Positions 54,737 to 64,000 of a DNA stretch of 64,000 bases are shown here, piece after piece; the first letter of the stretch is position 1, and every line of letters begins with the position of its first letter. The notes under the pieces were generated by a model, which saw only the letters and a list, made by a program, of their open reading frames with translations, ran no database searches and had not been told where the DNA came from. The stretch is from the NCBI RefSeq assembly GCF_016756595.1, contig NZ_AP023258.1:1-64000 (forward strand), in the 5' to 3' direction. The stretch comes from Mesorhizobium sp. L-2-11. GTDB taxonomy: Bacteria; Pseudomonadota; Alphaproteobacteria; Rhizobiales; Rhizobiaceae. The position numbers and the translations under genes were made by a program.

Positions 54737-55441
54737 ATGCAGCACTGGCTGGATAAGCTGACCGATCTCACCGCCGTCGAAGGTGATCAAAGCAACCTCA
54801 AGGATGCTCTGGCGGGCCTTGCTGAACAGATCGGCTTTGGCGGCTATGCCTATCTCAACATTCAGCCCGGCCATATGCTTGCGATTTCGAGCTATCATCC
54901 AGAATGGCAGTCCGTGTACTTCGAACGAAACTATTCTGCGCTCGATCCGGTTGTAGGACGCGCGAAATCCATGAAGCGGACCTTCACGTGGAGCGGCGAG
55001 CAGGAGAGGCCGCGGCTTTCAAAAGCCGAACGCTCGTTCTATGCGCACGCGGCCGATTTCGGGATCCGCTCCGGCATCACCATCCCCGTCAAGACGGCGA
55101 ACGGTTCGATGTCGATGTTCACCCTGGCCTCGGAGAAGCTGGCGATCCAGCTCGACCGGGAGATCGACGCCGTTGCCGCCGCGACGGCGGTCGCACAGCT
55201 CCACGCACGTATCGCCTTCCTGCAGGCGACGCCCAGTGTCGAAGAGGCTGCCTATCTTGACCCCAAGGAAGCGACGTATCTTCGCTGGATCGCCGTCGGC
55301 AAAACGATGGAGGAAGTGGCGGATCTGGAGGGCGTCAAATATAACAGCGTGCGCGTCAAGCTTGCTGAGACCAAGAAGCGCTTCAACGTACACACGACGA
55401 CCCATCTCGCCGCTCTCACCATCCGTAGAAAGCTCATCTGA
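54737..55441 (+). CDS. traR: TraR quorum-sensing activator
   Basis: A 234-residue LuxR-family regulator. The autoinducer-binding domain has [40 protein letters not shown] and [22 protein letters not shown]. The LuxR-type helix-turn-helix is [48 protein letters not shown] precedes the ATG. With the TraI signal it binds tra boxes and activates tra, trb and rep. An IS66 element ends only 88 bases upstream, so its transcription may depend on the insertion or be crippled. Confidence 0.97.
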   Translation: MQHWLDKLTDLTAVEGDQSNLKDALAGLAEQIGFGGYAYLNIQPGHMLAISSYHPEWQSVYFERNYSALDPVVGRAKSMKRTFTWSGEQERPRLSKAERSFYAHAADFGIRSGITIPVKTANGSMSMFTLASEKLAIQLDREIDAVAAATAVAQLHARIAFLQATPSVEEAAYLDPKEATYLRWIAVGKTMEEVADLEGVKYNSVRVKLAETKKRFNVHTTTHLAALTIRRKLI

Positions 55442-55449
55442 TCTAAAGC

Positions 55450-55758
55450 TCAGTTCACCGACGCCTTCGGAATATAGCCGAGGACGTTGATCAGCGTGTT
55501 CACGACGCTCATCTGCGCGTGCATCTCGATGCTGGCTTCGATATAACAGAGATGCTGAGCGCCACCGGCCGCTTTTCCAAACTTGTAGTCGTCAGGCAAC
55601 GCTTGGAACAGTTCGTCGGCCTTTTCCACCAGACGCCTGTGGGTTCGAATGGCCTCGATTGTGAGAGCCTTCAGGTCGGCCAAAGGGAGTCCACGCGTGA
55701 GCCCGACCACGGGTCGAAGCTCGAATTTTTCTTGCGATGTCGCAATGTCCGATTCCAT
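55450..55758 (-). CDS. traM: TraM, TraR anti-activator
   Basis: A 102-residue protein from the ATG at 55758 (the frame is open to 55803, but this start gives the family length). Typical text: FELRPVVGLTRGLPLADLKALTIEAIRTHRRLVEKADELFQALP and YIEASIEMHAQMSVVNTLINVLGYIPK. TraM binds TraR and keeps it off DNA until the signal accumulates. It converges on traR, with 8 bases between the two stops. Confidence 0.95.
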   Translation of the reverse strand: MESDIATSQEKFELRPVVGLTRGLPLADLKALTIEAIRTHRRLVEKADELFQALPDDYKFGKAAGGAQHLCYIEASIEMHAQMSVVNTLINVLGYIPKASVN

Positions 55759-55803
55759 TCCAGTCCCAGTCTTAGGTTCGTCTGCGGTGCGCCCCGCTGA
55801 CAA

Positions 55804-56136
55804 CGAACCCTTTGAACTCTAGCCGGGGATTAGAATCCGAGATGAATCGGCCCTTTAGACCCCATGCTCCCTCCGCCCAGGTGCGCGTCACCTGCGGCCG
55901 CCAGAATGCGACGGCAGTACGATATTCACTGCCACGACAACAGGAGGGAAATGATGACAACTACCTACTATATCGGACTGGATGCTCCACAAAGACACAA
56001 TTTCCGCCGCGGTAGCTGACGCCGGCCGGGTGGAGGCGCGTTTCTTCGGGCAGATTGCTAACACGCCGGAGGCCGTCACAAAGCTGGCAGCGAACTGAGC
56101 AAGGACAATCCATTGATCGTTTATTTGTGATGGCTC
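55804..56136. other. traM-traH gap with an IS110-type remnant
   Basis: These 333 bases hold no intact gene. 55951-56118 is a decayed transposase start; the rest shows nothing recognisable. Confidence 0.6.
55951..56118 (+). pseudogene. 5' remnant of an IS110-family transposase
   Basis: AGGAGGG precedes ATGATG. The frame begins MMTTTYYIGLD; with one base removed near 55982 it continues HKDTISAAVADAGRVEARFFGQIANTPEAV, the DEDD-type N-terminus of IS110 transposases. A second frameshift and stop follow near 56096. Only ~55 codons remain. Confidence 0.75.
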
Positions 56137-56787
56137 CTATTTTTCACGAGCGCCGATGCCCGACAGGTCGATCCGAATGCCCGCCTTGTTCGGGTCGGTA
56201 GAGGCAGCCTTACGCGCAGGATCGGAATCGCCAGCCTCCGTCTTGCCATCAACCCGTTCGGCGGTCTCGCCTTCCCTCGCGGGCGTCGGCTCGACCAGCT
56301 TCACTTCTGCAGGGTCCGGCGCCCGAAACACCGCCGTGCCTTCAAAGTAGCCCGTCTGCCAGGCGATGATCGCGTCGTCGAAAACCTGCGGCAGGACCTC
56401 TTTGTCGGTTGGGTTGCCGTACCATTTGGTGACGATCCGATAGACCTTGGCGAACAGCGCCGTGCCCATGCGGAGATTGGCGCAGGCATCGACGAGGTCG
56501 GGCTTCAGCTCGCCCGCCTCCACGACGCCAAGGCCGGCCGGATATTGCGTGATTCCGACGCGCACGATATTGCGGCCGACATGTTGGCGGATCAGATCCA
56601 TCGCCTCGTCCGGCGTGGTTGGCTTCGGAACCAGCACGACCCGGTTGCCCGACCGAACGGTGACGGCCAGCGGGTCTTGCGAACCCGCCCGCTCGATGAA
56701 CGTCTCGACGATCGCGGGCTTCAAAGCCCGATCGGCGCATTGTTGGATGAGGGCGGCATCGACCATGCCGGTTTCTCCTGTGCTCAT
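56137..56787 (-). CDS. traH: TraH conjugal transfer protein
   Basis: A 216-residue protein starting at 56787, overlapping the traB stop (ATGA). It contains CADRALKPAIVETFIERAGSQDPLAVTVRSG, HVGRNIVRVGITQYPAGLGV and RMGTALFAKVYRIVTKWYGN, which look like a lytic-transglycosylase-related fold, and a charged Pro/Glu-rich C-terminal tail. It matches TraH of Ti-type traAFBH operons by position and text. The role is poorly understood, perhaps peptidoglycan remodelling. Confidence 0.85.
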   Translation of the reverse strand: MSTGETGMVDAALIQQCADRALKPAIVETFIERAGSQDPLAVTVRSGNRVVLVPKPTTPDEAMDLIRQHVGRNIVRVGITQYPAGLGVVEAGELKPDLVDACANLRMGTALFAKVYRIVTKWYGNPTDKEVLPQVFDDAIIAWQTGYFEGTAVFRAPDPAEVKLVEPTPAREGETAERVDGKTEAGDSDPARKAASTDPNKAGIRIDLSGIGAREK

Positions 56788-58019
56788 GTGTTGAAGGCCG
56801 TCACCAATGGACGGTTGAAGAGCTTCGCCCAGGCGATTGCGCTGGCCTGCTGGATGGCGACGATCGAGGTGCCGGCGGTCCACCAGCCATTGCCAGTCGC
56901 TATGACGATGTCCGGGAAATGCAGCATCGATTGAAGCGCCGGCCAGAGAATGAGCTGCTCGTAGCAAATCAGCGGAGCGATCATGGCGCCATCGAGCTCA
57001 ACGACAGGATTGGCGAAAAGGTGCGCTCGCGCGCCTCCGCTCTGCCCCGTCCAGGCCCGCCACGGTTGCCACATGGAAACCGGGACCGGCATGCGTTCGC
57101 GATAGAGGACGCGCGCCTCGTCGGCGGAGATCGCCACCATGACGTTGTCGTAGCCGGCCGCCTCGATCACGGCCGCGCCGGCGATCACGGTGATGTCGGA
57201 CCCGCGTAAACCCTCCTGCCAGAGACGCGCGACGGTCGGCGTCCAGAAGCCCAGGGCGCTCTCGGGAAGGACGATGAATCGGCTTCCCTCGGCTGCCCGA
57301 GCGCGAACCGTTGCGATCTGGCCACGGTGATGCTCGAGCGAACTCTCGCGACCGAGGCTCTGGCCCAGTTCGAGATCGACGCCTTTCCATCCGTCCGGTA
57401 GAGAAGGTTCTGTCCACGTTGCGGCGGACCAGAGCCAAAAGCCTCCCATGGCAATGACGGCTGCCGGCCAGTTTCGCGATGTCATCATCGCGATACTGGC
57501 CGCAGTCGCAACCAGGCCGCACCATCCCCATCCTGGAAAGAGCACGCCCGCCGCCGTCATAGGGTGCGCCCAGCCGGTGATGCCGAAGGGCGGCACCCCC
57601 ATCAGCACCGCCGCCGCCAGATACCGCACCAACCTTCCCTTTCCCGGATGCTGCGTCCAGAGCAGCGCATGCACGGTGATGAAGCAGGCCGAAGCCATAA
57701 CCCACAGCAGGAGGCCCGGCCAGAGATCGGTGGCATAGAAGGTCGCGACACCCTGCGGCAGGCCGCGCGAGGCGGCGAGGAAATATCCTCCCGAGACGGC
57801 AGCCGCGACGAGGCGCGACGGCGACTTCGCCCAGAGCAGCGGTAAGATCATCGCGGCCGGGAGAGTCAGCACAGTTCCGCTCCAGCCGAGTGTGCCCACC
57901 ACAATCGACAAGACGACCAGGACCGGCCCGCGCCGGCGGTTACGGATCGAAAGTGAAGACGGGCCGGGCGAGGCCGAGAAGGCCGCTGTCCGGTACCGGC
58001 CCGAAATATCGGGAGTCAT
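56784..58019 (-). CDS. traB: TraB, membrane protein with a carbon-nitrogen-hydrolase domain
   Basis: A 411-residue protein. The start at 58019 is inferred from the TraB length; it overlaps the traF 3' end by 80 bases. The N-terminal half has several hydrophobic segments ([19 protein letters not shown] and others). The C-terminal half is a nitrilase-type domain related to apolipoprotein N-acyltransferase: catalytic Glu in [12 protein letters not shown] and Cys in [13 protein letters not shown]. At the place of the usual Lys the text is LYRERMPVP. Ti-type TraB aids conjugation efficiency by an unknown reaction. Confidence 0.88.
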   Translation of the reverse strand: MTPDISGRYRTAAFSASPGPSSLSIRNRRRGPVLVVLSIVVGTLGWSGTVLTLPAAMILPLLWAKSPSRLVAAAVSGGYFLAASRGLPQGVATFYATDLWPGLLLWVMASACFITVHALLWTQHPGKGRLVRYLAAAVLMGVPPFGITGWAHPMTAAGVLFPGWGWCGLVATAASIAMMTSRNWPAAVIAMGGFWLWSAATWTEPSLPDGWKGVDLELGQSLGRESSLEHHRGQIATVRARAAEGSRFIVLPESALGFWTPTVARLWQEGLRGSDITVIAGAAVIEAAGYDNVMVAISADEARVLYRERMPVPVSMWQPWRAWTGQSGGARAHLFANPVVELDGAMIAPLICYEQLILWPALQSMLHFPDIVIATGNGWWTAGTSIVAIQQASAIAWAKLFNRPLVTAFNT

Positions 58020-58470
58020 AGGAGCTCGCAAAGGATGACTGGAGATACAAATGACCCGGCGGCACGGTGCCTCCGGGATAGGGATCGATCGCTCGACCCT
58101 CCCCGTCCGTCTTGCGGACGCGGGATGCGCCAAGCACCTTGCCGTCGATCTCGACATCCTCGCCGATGTCGACGCGCTGGCCGGGGAGCGCTGCGACAGC
58201 CTTGATCAGAGGCGCGAAGCCGCCGGCGCAGGGTCCGCGCCGGAGATACCCGCGCTGTCGCGCTTTCTCGAACTGCGCCCCGGCCGGAGGGCAGATGAAC
58301 ACGAGATCCCCGACATTGGCGGGTCGATGAAGCGTCTCGATGCGCCAGATCCCGAGTGGCTCGCTCGGCGTCAGGTTCAGCCGAAAGCCGCCGATGAGGC
58401 CGATTACCGCAAGAGCGCCGATGACGCTGCCGGTCGAGGCAAGGAACACCGTGACCCCGCGCCTCGTCAT
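57940..58470 (-). CDS. traF: TraF, pilin-processing peptidase
   Basis: A 176-residue signal-peptidase-like (S26) protein. It has an N-terminal anchor ([24 protein letters not shown]), a Ser region ([14 protein letters not shown]), and a Lys region ([16 protein letters not shown]), then the conserved end [22 protein letters not shown]. It cleaves and cyclises the TrbC pilin in RP4 and Ti relatives. The ATG at 58470 overlaps the traA stop (ATGA). Confidence 0.94.
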   Translation of the reverse strand: MTRRGVTVFLASTGSVIGALAVIGLIGGFRLNLTPSEPLGIWRIETLHRPANVGDLVFICPPAGAQFEKARQRGYLRRGPCAGGFAPLIKAVAALPGQRVDIGEDVEIDGKVLGASRVRKTDGEGRAIDPYPGGTVPPGHLYLQSSFASSYDSRYFGPVPDSGLLGLARPVFTFDP

Positions 58471-61400
58471 TGCTTCATCACCGGAGTCTGGCGCTGCGAG
58501 AGCGCCAGGTCCTCGGCCTGCTTCAGCATAGCTGTCGTGCGCTCGTGGGCTGCGAGCTGCTGTGCTGTTCGCATTACCGGCCACGCCTCCTTCAGCCGTT
58601 CCTTTTCCTGGGGCTGGAGCCCTCCGGCGAGCTTGTCGAAGAGTTGGCCTGTGGGATTGCGGGCAGCGTTGGTCAGCAGCGTGCGTTCGCCGAACCGTTC
58701 CGCCACCGCCTTGTTGAAACCGTCGATCTCGAGCTTGGCCTCGCGATTGCTGAGCGCGTATCCCAGTGCTGCGGGAAGATCGTTGCGGTCGATCGCGTCG
58801 CGCACCCGTTCCAGGAAACTCAGCGCGGCAGGCGACAGCGCCGGGATGTCGATCGACACACGCTGCCGCAGCGTCTTCTCCTCGCCCTCGATCCGCTGCA
58901 GGGCGCGCTCACGCACCTCAAGATAGCGCTCGATGTCGCGCTTCAGCGCCGGCACGTTGACGTCGGCGACGCGGCGGGCTTCGCGGTCCGCCTTGCTGGC
59001 GAGAAGACCAGTCTTGCCGTTGAGCGGGCCGATCGATGCCGGATTGATAGTGAGGTTCTGAAGCGTCTGCGACGCCGCTCGGCCGTCGGCGAGGACCGCG
59101 TCGAAGTTCATCGTCCGGAAGGCGGTCTCGGGATCGGCGAACACGTAGCGGAATCGCGTCGAGACCTCCTCCCACTGCTTCTTGAGGGCGGGATCGTCCG
59201 CAAGCTTCTGCTCGACGGCGTCGCCCAGAGATTTCGGAAACAGCTTCACGCCGGCAACCATCGGACGGGCCTCCTTTTTGGTTCGCGTTATGGGGACTTG
59301 CAGCAGGCCGAGGCGCTCGCCGGCCGTGCGAAGGCGGATCGCCAGATCGGCAAGCTTCGAGCTTTGGCGCAGCGTCCAGTCAAGCCGGTCGCGCAGCATC
59401 GTTCGGGCGACATGGACGATGTGCAGGCCGCGGTTTTCGGCGAAGGCGAGCGCCCGCCGGTAGAGCGTGCCGCGCTCGTAATCGAGCGTGGTTTCCTTGG
59501 GCCGTCGGCGCGACAGGATTTTCGTCAGGCCGCCATTGAAGGCGAAGGAGCGGCGACCATAGTAAAGCTGCAGATCCTCCCGATGACGGGTCATCGCGAC
59601 ATAGGTCAGATGCCGATCGAGCGAAAGGGAGGCGAGCACCTTCACCCGATCGACGGTGGCGCCTTGGGCTTTGTGAATCGTGGTGGCATAGCCATGGTCG
59701 AGGTTGTTGTAGAATCGCTGCTCGACCGTCACCTGGCGGCGCTGATCGCCCTCGCCCAGGCTGACCGTGATGCGGTTCGGCGCAGCTTCGACGACGCGCC
59801 CGATCATCCCGTTCTTGACGCCGAGCGAGCCCTCGTTTTTCAGGAAGACGATCTGGTCGCCGGCGTCGAAATGGCGGATGCCGTCCGCCGTCCTAAAGCC
59901 ATGGCCTTCACTGAGGATACCGCGCTCGACCAGCTTCTCGCGCGCCATGTTATTAAGCAACCGGACGTCACGACGCAGATGCGCGAGGATCAGCGTGGTC
60001 TTCGCCGGATCGTAGTCGCGGTTCCAGTCGGCGATCAGGTTCTCGACAGCCTGTGCCTTCAGCTCCGAGCCAAGCACCCTGCCCTGTGAGCGATACGCGG
60101 CAAGCGCCTGGTCGACATGGCCGCGCGCCAGATCGAGCGAGGCCTTGCGCATCCAGTCCTCGCGCTGGCGATAGATGGTTTCGAGATCGGCATAGCCGAT
60201 GCGGTCGACAATGGCGCGGAAGGCGGCGCCCGCCTCGATCGGTTGGAGCTGCTCCGGATCTCCGACCAGGACGAGCTTGGCGCCTGCCCTGACGACGGCC
60301 TCGACGAAGCCGGTCATCTGCTTCGAGGCGACCATGCCTGCTTCGTCCATGACGAACACCGTCTTGGCATCGAGCGTGTCCCGGCCCTGTTTCCAGCGCA
60401 GCTCCCACGACGCCAGCGTGCGGCTGGCAATCCCCGCTTCCTTCTCCAGCCCCTCTGCCGCCTTGCCCGCAAGTGCTGCGCCGACCACCCGGTATCCGGC
60501 AAGTTCCCATGCCTCGCGCGCGGCCTTCATCATGGTGGTCTTGCCGGCGCCGGCGCGACCGACGACAGCGGCGATGCGGGCAGAACCGGCGACATGCTCG
60601 ATGGCGGTTCGCTGCTCGCCCGACAGGCGGGCATGCCGGGCAAAGGTCGCCTCCAGCACCTTCTCCGGAACGCCGTGCGTCTCGCGACCGGAAAGCCAGA
60701 CCGACCGCCGCGCCATCTCGGCTTCAAGCCGGATCAGCTCCCGCGTCGTGTAGCGGGCTGGCACCCTTTCTCCGGTTGCGAACGCCATCGTGTCGCGCTG
60801 CAGGCGAAGCACTTCCGGGCTCTGGATGATGCGCGCAAGAAGCTGCTGGAACGCCGCCGGATCGTCGACATAGCGATGCAGCACCTTGGCGATATCGCGT
60901 ATATCGAAGACGCTCTTTTCGCGGGTAACGAGATCGAGCACGATCTCCGGACGGGCCTGAATGCGGCGCAGGTTCTCAGCCTTCCGCTCCTCCTGCAGAT
61001 CGAGCCTCTCCAGCGACGGCTTCCATCCTTCGGCTGTTGCCTTGCGCTGGATCGCCTTGGCGCCAACGCCGACATGGATGGTTGGCACGAGTTCGATGCC
61101 CTGCTTCTCGTAGGACCGGCCATCGATGCGAAGGTTGACGCCGTTCAGCGCCAGATGATGGTTCAGCCGTTCAAACCAGCCATCACGAAATGCGTTGAAG
61201 TCTAGCGTGTCGCCGGCCCATAACTCGTAGACGATCTTTCCGGCTTTCGTCCTGAGTAGCTCGCCGCCCTCACCCAGCACCGCTACCTTCTTCGCGCCGA
61301 AGCCGTCTTCGGTCAGCGGCCGCAGCGTCATCATCAGGTGGATATGCGGATTGCCGAGGTTGTCGTGATAGACCCAGTCGGCAACCATACCCTTCGACAG

Positions 61401-61769
61401 GATGTGCTTTTCCACGAAGTCGCGGACGAGCGCGATGTTCTGTTCGGCCGATAGCTCCAGCGGCAGGGCAATGGTGAGATCCTTTGCGAGCTGCGCGTCC
61501 GAGCGCTTCTCGAAGGCCTCGACCTTGTTCCAGAAGGCCTCCGCCGCACCAGTGACGGACCGGTCCGCGATCAGCTTGCGCGCCCATTGCGGCGCATCGG
61601 CGGGTAACAGGAACTCCTCATGGACCAGCCCCTGCTTACGCGAATAGTCGACGGTGCGGGCCTCGCGTTCGTAGTCCATCTTCGCGCAGTGCCGGTAGGC
61701 CGCCGACAGCACCGCGCTACGGCCGTCGCCGCGGCTGACGATGCTGACGGAAAAGTGGGCGATGGCCAC
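58467..61769 (-). CDS. traA: TraA relaxase-helicase
   Basis: 1100 residues from the GTG at 61769 ([20 protein letters not shown]), matching known TraA length; the open frame upstream to 61838 lies in the oriT region and is not used. The N-terminal MobA/MobL relaxase domain has its HUH-type site in [15 protein letters not shown]. The RecD-like helicase follows: [22 protein letters not shown] (Walker A), [15 protein letters not shown] (Walker B), [17 protein letters not shown] and [16 protein letters not shown]. It nicks oriT and leads the strand into the recipient. First gene of traAFBH. Confidence 0.97.
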   Translation of the reverse strand: MAIAHFSVSIVSRGDGRSAVLSAAYRHCAKMDYEREARTVDYSRKQGLVHEEFLLPADAPQWARKLIADRSVTGAAEAFWNKVEAFEKRSDAQLAKDLTIALPLELSAEQNIALVRDFVEKHILSKGMVADWVYHDNLGNPHIHLMMTLRPLTEDGFGAKKVAVLGEGGELLRTKAGKIVYELWAGDTLDFNAFRDGWFERLNHHLALNGVNLRIDGRSYEKQGIELVPTIHVGVGAKAIQRKATAEGWKPSLERLDLQEERKAENLRRIQARPEIVLDLVTREKSVFDIRDIAKVLHRYVDDPAAFQQLLARIIQSPEVLRLQRDTMAFATGERVPARYTTRELIRLEAEMARRSVWLSGRETHGVPEKVLEATFARHARLSGEQRTAIEHVAGSARIAAVVGRAGAGKTTMMKAAREAWELAGYRVVGAALAGKAAEGLEKEAGIASRTLASWELRWKQGRDTLDAKTVFVMDEAGMVASKQMTGFVEAVVRAGAKLVLVGDPEQLQPIEAGAAFRAIVDRIGYADLETIYRQREDWMRKASLDLARGHVDQALAAYRSQGRVLGSELKAQAVENLIADWNRDYDPAKTTLILAHLRRDVRLLNNMAREKLVERGILSEGHGFRTADGIRHFDAGDQIVFLKNEGSLGVKNGMIGRVVEAAPNRITVSLGEGDQRRQVTVEQRFYNNLDHGYATTIHKAQGATVDRVKVLASLSLDRHLTYVAMTRHREDLQLYYGRRSFAFNGGLTKILSRRRPKETTLDYERGTLYRRALAFAENRGLHIVHVARTMLRDRLDWTLRQSSKLADLAIRLRTAGERLGLLQVPITRTKKEARPMVAGVKLFPKSLGDAVEQKLADDPALKKQWEEVSTRFRYVFADPETAFRTMNFDAVLADGRAASQTLQNLTINPASIGPLNGKTGLLASKADREARRVADVNVPALKRDIERYLEVRERALQRIEGEEKTLRQRVSIDIPALSPAALSFLERVRDAIDRNDLPAALGYALSNREAKLEIDGFNKAVAERFGERTLLTNAARNPTGQLFDKLAGGLQPQEKERLKEAWPVMRTAQQLAAHERTTAMLKQAEDLALSQRQTPVMKQ

Positions 61770-61824
61770 GGCGACAAAAGCTCCCGAATGCGAACCTCTT
61801 TCGTCGGGAGCGGCGGGCCGTGTC

Positions 61825-61885
61825 AGACCTCTACGCAACGCGTCGTATCAGCGACGTATAATTGCGCCCTTGGATCCGCTCCTTC
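61825..61885. other. origin of transfer (oriT)
   Basis: Between the divergent traA and traC. 61831-61875 holds the Ti/RSF1010-type oriT core: an inverted repeat CGTCG...CGACG around 61841-61856 followed by TATAATTGCGCCCTTGG, the expected nick region. The GCGCCCT element and the flanking dyad match oriT sequences of Ti plasmids as I recall them. Confidence 0.88.
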
Positions 61886-61924
61886 GGAACGGCGGGATGA
61901 TCCTCCAAAGTGTCGGCCTTGCCG

Positions 61925-61942
61925 ACGTGCAAATCTGCACGT
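61925..61942. promoter_or_regulatory. tra box between traA and traC
   Basis: ACGTGCAAATCTGCACGT, nearly symmetric and one base from the TraR consensus core. It lies 73 bases before traC and 156 before traA, so one TraR dimer could drive both operons. Confidence 0.9.
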
Positions 61943-62014
61943 TCCTTCGGACGTGCTTTTGAGGAAGTCTTGCGGCGAAACAAACGCCACAAGATTTAGG
62001 GAGACGCGAGCGGA

Positions 62015-62311
62015 ATGAAGAAGCCGTCATCGAAGATACGTGAAGAAATCGCCCGCCTGCAGGACCAGCTCAGGCAGGCCGAGACGCGCGAGGCCGAACG
62101 CATTGGCCGGATCGCGCTGAAAGCTGGACTCGGCGAGATCGAGATCGAGGAGGCCGCCCTTCAGGGGGCGTTCGAGGAGATCGCCGGGCGCTTTCGCGGA
62201 GCCAAGGGACAGGCGTCCGGAAAGAGGAAAGCGGGTGACGGCGGGACCGCCGGCGCTTCGCCCGCGACGGTCGCAACTGGCGCGGCTGCGGGCAGCGGTA
62301 GCGAGGCTTGA
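62015..62311 (+). CDS. traC: TraC, DNA-processing protein
   Basis: A 98-residue protein: a coiled-coil N-terminus ([32 protein letters not shown]), acidic middle, Gly/Ala-rich tail. GGAGACG precedes the ATG. It is a relaxosome accessory in Ti-type traCDG operons. Confidence 0.9.
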   Translation: MKKPSSKIREEIARLQDQLRQAETREAERIGRIALKAGLGEIEIEEAALQGAFEEIAGRFRGAKGQASGKRKAGDGGTAGASPATVATGAAAGSGSEA

Positions 62312-62315
62312 GCGG

Positions 62316-62531
62316 ATGCGCCGGAGCCAAGCGACCGACGCCCGAAAGAAGGACACGCGCGAGAAGATCGAGCTCGGCGGCCTGATCGCGAAAGCCGGGT
62401 TGCGTTACGAGAAGCGCGCGCTGCTGCTCGGCCTGCTGATCGACGCAAGCCACCGCATCAAGGGCAACGATGCGGAACGCGCGCGCCTGACCGCAATCGG
62501 CGCGGAGGCCTTCGGCCGTGACGGCGAATAG
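62316..62531 (+). CDS. traD: TraD, relaxosome accessory protein
   Basis: 71 residues, the usual length, starting at the ATG at 62316: [38 protein letters not shown]. The frame is open further upstream within traC. The stop overlaps the traG start. Confidence 0.9.
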   Translation: MRRSQATDARKKDTREKIELGGLIAKAGLRYEKRALLLGLLIDASHRIKGNDAERARLTAIGAEAFGRDGE

Positions 62532-64000
62532 GACCGTCCTTGCCCTGATCCCGGCGACGATGATGATCGGGGTGACCATCCTCATACCGGGCATCGAGCA
62601 CTGGCTCGCAGCCTTCGGTAAGACCGCGCAGGCAAAGCTGATGCTGGGCCGCATCGGCCTCGCTTTGCCCTATGCGATGGCCGCCGCGATCGGCGTGATC
62701 TTCCTGTTCGCAGCCAACGGCGCCGCGAACATCAAGGCCGCGGGATGGGGCGTCGTTGCGGGCAGCGCGGCGACGATCCTGATCGCCGTGGCGCGCGAGG
62801 CAGTCCGCCTTGCGGGAATTGCCAGCAATGTCCCATCGGGCCAATCCGTCTTCGCATATGTGGACCCGGCGACGACGCTGGGCGCCTCCGCCGCGTTCTT
62901 CGTCGGCGTGTTCGCGCTGCGCGTCGCCATAAAGGGCAATGCCGCCTTCGCGAGGCCTGCTCCGCGCCGTATCCATGGTAGGCGCGCGGTCCATGGAGAG
63001 GCGGACTGGATGGGCATGACCGAGGCCGCGAGGATGTTTCCGGATGCGGGCGGCATCGTCATCGGCGAGCGCTATCGTGTCGACCGGGACAGCGTGATGG
63101 CTGTGTCGTTCCGGGCCGACGCGCAGGGGACATGGGGTGCGGGCGGCAAGTCTCCGCTGCTTTGTTTCGACGGTTCGTTCGGTTCGTCGCACGGCATCGT
63201 CTTCGCCGGATCCGGCGGTTTCAAGACGACGTCGGTGACAATCCCGACCGCGCTCAAATGGGGCGGCGGTCTCATCGTGCTCGATCCGTCGAGCGAGGTC
63301 GCGCCGATGGTCGTCGATCATCGGCGCAGAGCCGGCCGCAAGGTGATCGTGCTCGATCCAGCCAGCCCCGCGACCGGCTTCAACGCGCTCGACTGGATCG
63401 GCCGCTTCGGGGCTACGCGGGAAGAAGACATCGTCGCGGTCGCGACATGGATTATGACCGACAACGCTCGGGCTGCGTCCGCGCGCGACGACTTCTTCCG
63501 CGCCTCGGCCATGCAGCTCCTCACCGCGCTGATCGCCGACGTCTGCCTGTCAGGGAATACGGAAGAGAAGGACCAGACGCTGCGCCGTGTCCGCGCCAAT
63601 CTCTCCGAGCCTGAGCCGAAGCTGCGCGAGCGGCTGACGCGGATCTACGAGCAATCGGAATCCACTTTCGTGCGCGAGAACGTCGCGGTCTTCGTCAACA
63701 TGACGCCGGAGACGTTCAGCGGCGTCTACGCGAATGCGGTGAAGGAGACGCACTGGCTCTCCTATCCGAACTATGCCGCCCTCGTCTCGGGCGACAGCTT
63801 CTCGACCGACGAGCTCGCGGTCGGCGGTACGGATATCTTCATCGCTTTGGATATGAAGGTGCTGGAAGCCCATCCGGGGCTGGCGCGGGTGGTGATCGGC
63901 TCGTTCCTCAATGCGATCTATAACCGCAATGGCGAGGTCGCGGCTAAGACCCTGTTCCTGCTCGATGAGGTGGCCCGTCTCGGCTACCTGCGCATCCTCG
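62518..64000 (+). CDS. traG: TraG coupling protein, incomplete at the window end
   Basis: GTG start at 62518 inside the traD end; 494 codons are present and the gene continues beyond the window. Two membrane segments come first ([31 protein letters not shown] and another near residue 120). Then the VirD4-type ATPase: [18 protein letters not shown] (Walker A), [14 protein letters not shown], and [15 protein letters not shown] (Walker B) at the very end. It links the TraA-oriT complex to the Trb channel. Confidence 0.96.
   Translation, partial: MTANRTVLALIPATMMIGVTILIPGIEHWLAAFGKTAQAKLMLGRIGLALPYAMAAAIGVIFLFAANGAANIKAAGWGVVAGSAATILIAVAREAVRLAGIASNVPSGQSVFAYVDPATTLGASAAFFVGVFALRVAIKGNAAFARPAPRRIHGRRAVHGEADWMGMTEAARMFPDAGGIVIGERYRVDRDSVMAVSFRADAQGTWGAGGKSPLLCFDGSFGSSHGIVFAGSGGFKTTSVTIPTALKWGGGLIVLDPSSEVAPMVVDHRRRAGRKVIVLDPASPATGFNALDWIGRFGATREEDIVAVATWIMTDNARAASARDDFFRASAMQLLTALIADVCLSGNTEEKDQTLRRVRANLSEPEPKLRERLTRIYEQSESTFVRENVAVFVNMTPETFSGVYANAVKETHWLSYPNYAALVSGDSFSTDELAVGGTDIFIALDMKVLEAHPGLARVVIGSFLNAIYNRNGEVAAKTLFLLDEVARLGYLRIL

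Noticed and set aside
58470..60089. Long plus-strand frame opposite traA
   Set aside because: A shadow of the high-GC traA gene; its codons mirror the relaxase frame and there is no ribosome site.
1..64000. CRISPR arrays, tRNA or rRNA genes
   Set aside because: I saw no regularly spaced repeat arrays and no tRNA or rRNA signatures while reading the window.

Overview
The window is a high-GC alphaproteobacterial plasmid segment, almost certainly from the Rhizobiaceae (Rhizobium/Sinorhizobium/Ensifer/Agrobacterium group). The grounds are a repABC replicator with parS sites and an antisense RNA gene, a complete Ti-type quorum-regulated conjugation apparatus (traI-trb, traR-traM, traHBFA-oriT-traCDG), three tra-box operators, and a gene resembling the rhizobial type III effector NopP. 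The order rep / traI-trb / traR-traM / traHBFA / oriT / traCDG recalls symbiotic plasmids such as pNGR234a. No nod, nif or fix gene lies in the window.

Layout. 1-2.6 kb: recombinase remnant, NopP-like effector, one IS6-family insertion sequence. 2.8-8.3 kb: a minus-strand three-gene module (Lhr/BrxHI-like helicase, BrxD-like ATPase, TerB-like protein) whose TerB 5' end is cut off by an IS91-like element. 8.26-17.09 kb: that IS91-like element, itself split by a 6.3 kb Tn3-family transposon (38-bp inverted repeats, AAGTT target duplication). The transposon carries tnpR, tnpA, an exported transglutaminase-fold protein and a signal-peptide/RHS-tip toxin with a probable immunity gene. 17.2-20.9 kb: a recombinase-in-trio (RIT) element plus an IS66 fragment. 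20.9-22.3 kb: a truncated, frameshifted peptidoglycan-binding protein. 22.7-27.6 kb: scpB-DUF1403 divergent from an integrase, a RelE/HigB-type toxin-antitoxin pair, and a serine recombinase. 27.7-32.0 kb: repA-repD-repB-repC. 32.3-42.6 kb: traI-trbBCDEJKLFGHI. 42.6-46.9 kb: decayed sequence with an integrase remnant, a shortened SbcD-like phosphoesterase and an unusual two-domain nucleotidyltransferase-like/aminotransferase protein. 46.9-54.6 kb: an IS66 truncated by a second RIT copy, followed by a complete IS66. 54.7-64.0 kb: traR, traM, an IS110 remnant, traHBFA, oriT, traC, traD and the start of traG, which runs off the window.

How it works together. TraI makes an acyl-homoserine lactone and TraR bound to it acts at tra boxes. 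One box lies before traI-trb, one on the repA side of the same intergenic region, and one between traA and traC, so mating-pair formation, DNA processing and probably plasmid copy number respond to cell density. TraM restrains TraR. TraA nicks oriT, TraG couples the relaxosome to the Trb type IV channel, and TraF matures the TrbC pilin. RepA/RepB with parS partition the plasmid; RepC initiates replication and is limited by the antisense RNA.

The two RIT copies are identical over about 3.74 kb, lie in the same orientation and are 31.6 kb apart. They bracket rep and trb, so homologous recombination between them could separate replication plus trb from oriT plus tra. The most unusual contents are the interrupted TerB/BrxD/BrxHI module, the RHS-tip toxin/immunity cargo of the Tn3-family transposon, and the nucleotidyltransferase-like/aminotransferase fusion.
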